Assembly: GCF_041468085.1 (NCBI RefSeq)
Contig: NZ_CP121017.1
Coordinates: 62,001-126,000, forward strand
Source of the DNA: Tistrella mobilis
Lineage (GTDB): Bacteria > Pseudomonadota > Alphaproteobacteria > Tistrellales > Tistrellaceae
DNA length: 64,000 bases
Reading direction: 5' to 3'
Shown here: positions 62,537 to 64,000 of the stretch, in pieces
Position numbering within the stretch: the stretch's first letter is position 1
How the letters are laid out: each line of letters begins with the position of its first letter
Notes under the pieces: generated by a model
The model's input: only the letters and a program-made list of their open reading frames with translations
Databases searched by the model: none
Told to the model about the DNA's origin: nothing
Made by a program: the position numbers and the translations under genes

Positions 62537-64000
62537 CCGCGAAGACCGAAATCGGCGGAGCGGAACGCAGCATCACGCTCGACCGGACCATCCGGCACGG
62601 CACCTTCATCCTGATCGCCTGCGCCACCCTGTGCTGCCTGGTCCTGGGGGCCGCGGTCGAGGCCGAGATCCTGTGGGCGCTGGTGGTGCTGGTTCCGCTG
62701 GTGGTGCTCGGAATCGTCGATCTCGGCCAGGAGCGGCATGCGATCCGGCGCAACTATCCGGTGGTCGGGCATCTGCGCTGGGCCTTCGAGGCGCTTCGGC
62801 CATATCTGCGCCAGTACATCGTGGAAGACGATCTGGAAGGTCGTCCTTATGACCGTCTGGCCCGCAGCCTGGTCTACGAGCGTGCCAAGGGGGACGAGGA
62901 CGCCCAGCCACTTGGCACCCAGCTCGACGTCTACGCGCCGCGCTACGAGGCGATCGTGCATTCGATCGCTCCCCGGCCGGTGGCGACCGAGCCCTTCCGG
63001 GTGAAGGTGGGCGGGCCACAATGCACAAGGCCCTATCACGCGCAGGTGCTCAACATCTCGGCCATGAGCTTCGGCTCGCTCAGTGCACGCGCGATCGAGG
63101 CGCTGAACCTGGGGGCGGCCCGTGGCGGCTTTTATCACGACACCGGCGAGGGCGGGCTCAGCCCTTATCACCGCATGCATGGCGGCGATCTGGTCTGGGA
63201 GCTGGGATCGGGCTATTTCGGTTGCCGTGACGAGCATGGCCGCTTCGACCCCGACCTCTTTGCCGAGACCGCCCGGCTCGATCAGGTGAAGATGATCGAG
63301 ATCAAGCTGAGCCAGGGCGCCAAGCCCGGCCATGGCGGCATGTTGCCCGGCCCCAAGGTGACGGCCGAGATCGCCGCCACCCGCAAGGTGCCGCAGGGCG
63401 TCGACTGCATCTCGCCGGCCCGGCATTCCGCCTTCGACGACCCGCAAGGCATGATGCGTTTCGTGGCCCGGCTGCGGGAGCTTTCCGGCGGCAAGCCGGT
63501 CGGGATCAAGCTTTGTGTCGGCCAGCCGCACGAGATCTTCGCCATCGTCAAGGCGATGCGCAGCACGGGCATCCTGCTCGACTTCATCGTCGTCGACGGC
63601 GCCGAAGGCGGGACTGGTGCGGCGCCGCGTGAATTCTCGGACCATCTGGGCCTGCCGCTGCGCGAAGGGCTGGTGCTGGTGCGCAATGCCCTGGTGGGTG
63701 CGGCCCTGCACCCGCATGTGCGTATCGGTGCGGCCGGCAAGATGGTCAGCGCCTTCGACATCGCCGCGGCGCTCGCGATCGGTGCCGACTGGTGCAACGC
63801 CGCCCGGGCCTTCATGTTCTCGATCGGCTGCGTACAGTCGGTGAAGTGCCATACGGGGCGCTGCCCGACCGGCGTGGCGACCCAGGATCCCGATCGTCAG
63901 AAGGGGCTGGTGGTGGAAGACAAGGCCGAGCGGGTGCGCCGCTTTCAGTCGCGAACGGTGCATGCCCTGGCGGAACTGGTCGCGGCCGCCGGGCTGGACC
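62533..64000 (+). CDS. FMN/iron-sulfur glutamate synthase-like protein, partial
   Basis: 489 residues to the right edge. Two N-terminal membrane spans (about residues 25-65) precede a GltB alpha-domain-type barrel: ISAMSFGSLSARAIEALNLG, TGEGGLSPYHRMHGGD, KLSQGAKPGHGGMLPGPKV, VVDGAEGGTGAAP and GAAGKMVSAFDIAAALAIGA (FMN barrel). [3Fe-4S] ligands are C433, C439 and C444 in CVQSVKCHTGRCPTG. Proteins of this type lack the glutaminase domain of true glutamate synthase and are of uncertain role. The membrane anchor suggests attachment to the inner membrane. Confidence 0.82.
   Translation, partial: MTAKTEIGGAERSITLDRTIRHGTFILIACATLCCLVLGAAVEAEILWALVVLVPLVVLGIVDLGQERHAIRRNYPVVGHLRWAFEALRPYLRQYIVEDDLEGRPYDRLARSLVYERAKGDEDAQPLGTQLDVYAPRYEAIVHSIAPRPVATEPFRVKVGGPQCTRPYHAQVLNISAMSFGSLSARAIEALNLGAARGGFYHDTGEGGLSPYHRMHGGDLVWELGSGYFGCRDEHGRFDPDLFAETARLDQVKMIEIKLSQGAKPGHGGMLPGPKVTAEIAATRKVPQGVDCISPARHSAFDDPQGMMRFVARLRELSGGKPVGIKLCVGQPHEIFAIVKAMRSTGILLDFIVVDGAEGGTGAAPREFSDHLGLPLREGLVLVRNALVGAALHPHVRIGAAGKMVSAFDIAAALAIGADWCNAARAFMFSIGCVQSVKCHTGRCPTGVATQDPDRQKGLVVEDKAERVRRFQSRTVHALAELVAAAGLD

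Overview
The window is a high-GC chromosomal segment of an alphaproteobacterium. Gene content and synteny (a Suv3-type helicase, S4 protein, 7Fe ferredoxin, CarD and RpoH in a row, a full ccm cluster, many HAAT and TRAP transporters) point to the Rhodospirillales. The protein style suggests a Tistrella-like genus, but that is an impression from reading, not a search. Apart from one integrase remnant beside a tRNA-Arg gene, it looks like ordinary, densely packed core genome with catabolic operons.

Left part, 1-13.4 kb, all on the minus strand: the 5' part of a LivH-type permease; a basic amino-acid-type ABC transporter (ATPase, MarR regulator, binding protein, two permeases) ending in a small HNH protein that apparently starts at CTG; and the complete cytochrome c maturation (system I) set, ccmA-B-C-D-E-F-G-H-I, with most genes overlapping by a few bases.

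13.5-20.7 kb: a LysE-type exporter behind an 8-codon upstream ORF, then a GntR/FCD regulator divergent from an operon for a TRAP transporter (DctP-Q-M), a 54-residue single-span membrane protein, an IlvD/Edd-type sugar-acid dehydratase and an RraA-like protein. A perfect 14-bp palindrome lies in the divergent intergenic region. Together these look like a sugar-acid uptake and catabolism module.

20.7-29.4 kb (minus): one operon carrying a five-part HAAT (Liv-type) transporter with two acyl-CoA ligases among its genes, closed by a strong intrinsic terminator and preceded by a promoter with two tandem 11-bp repeats just downstream of the -10 element. This is probably uptake coupled to CoA activation of an aromatic or fatty carboxylic acid.

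30-46 kb: housekeeping genes: aconitase, an MFS transporter, HtpG, the helicase/S4 pair, FdxA, CarD, sigma-32, two hotdog thioesterases, an M48 lipoprotein-like protease and proline iminopeptidase, with several textbook terminators. 46.6-48.5 kb: tRNA-Arg(CCT), a deleted and frameshifted tyrosine recombinase, an orphan coding-like scrap and an HNH endonuclease.

48.6-64 kb: enoyl-CoA hydratase divergent from a TetR/Rieske oxygenase pair with a palindromic operator; Nudix, RidA and pseudouridine synthase genes; a membrane class III cyclase overlapping a HIT gene; a third hotdog thioesterase divergent from a methyltransferase-like / cytochrome c / PhyH-like oxygenase run; citrate synthase; a PAS sensor without an output domain; and a DapB-like protein lacking its catalytic histidines, translationally coupled to an FMN/iron-sulfur glutamate synthase-like protein cut by the right edge.
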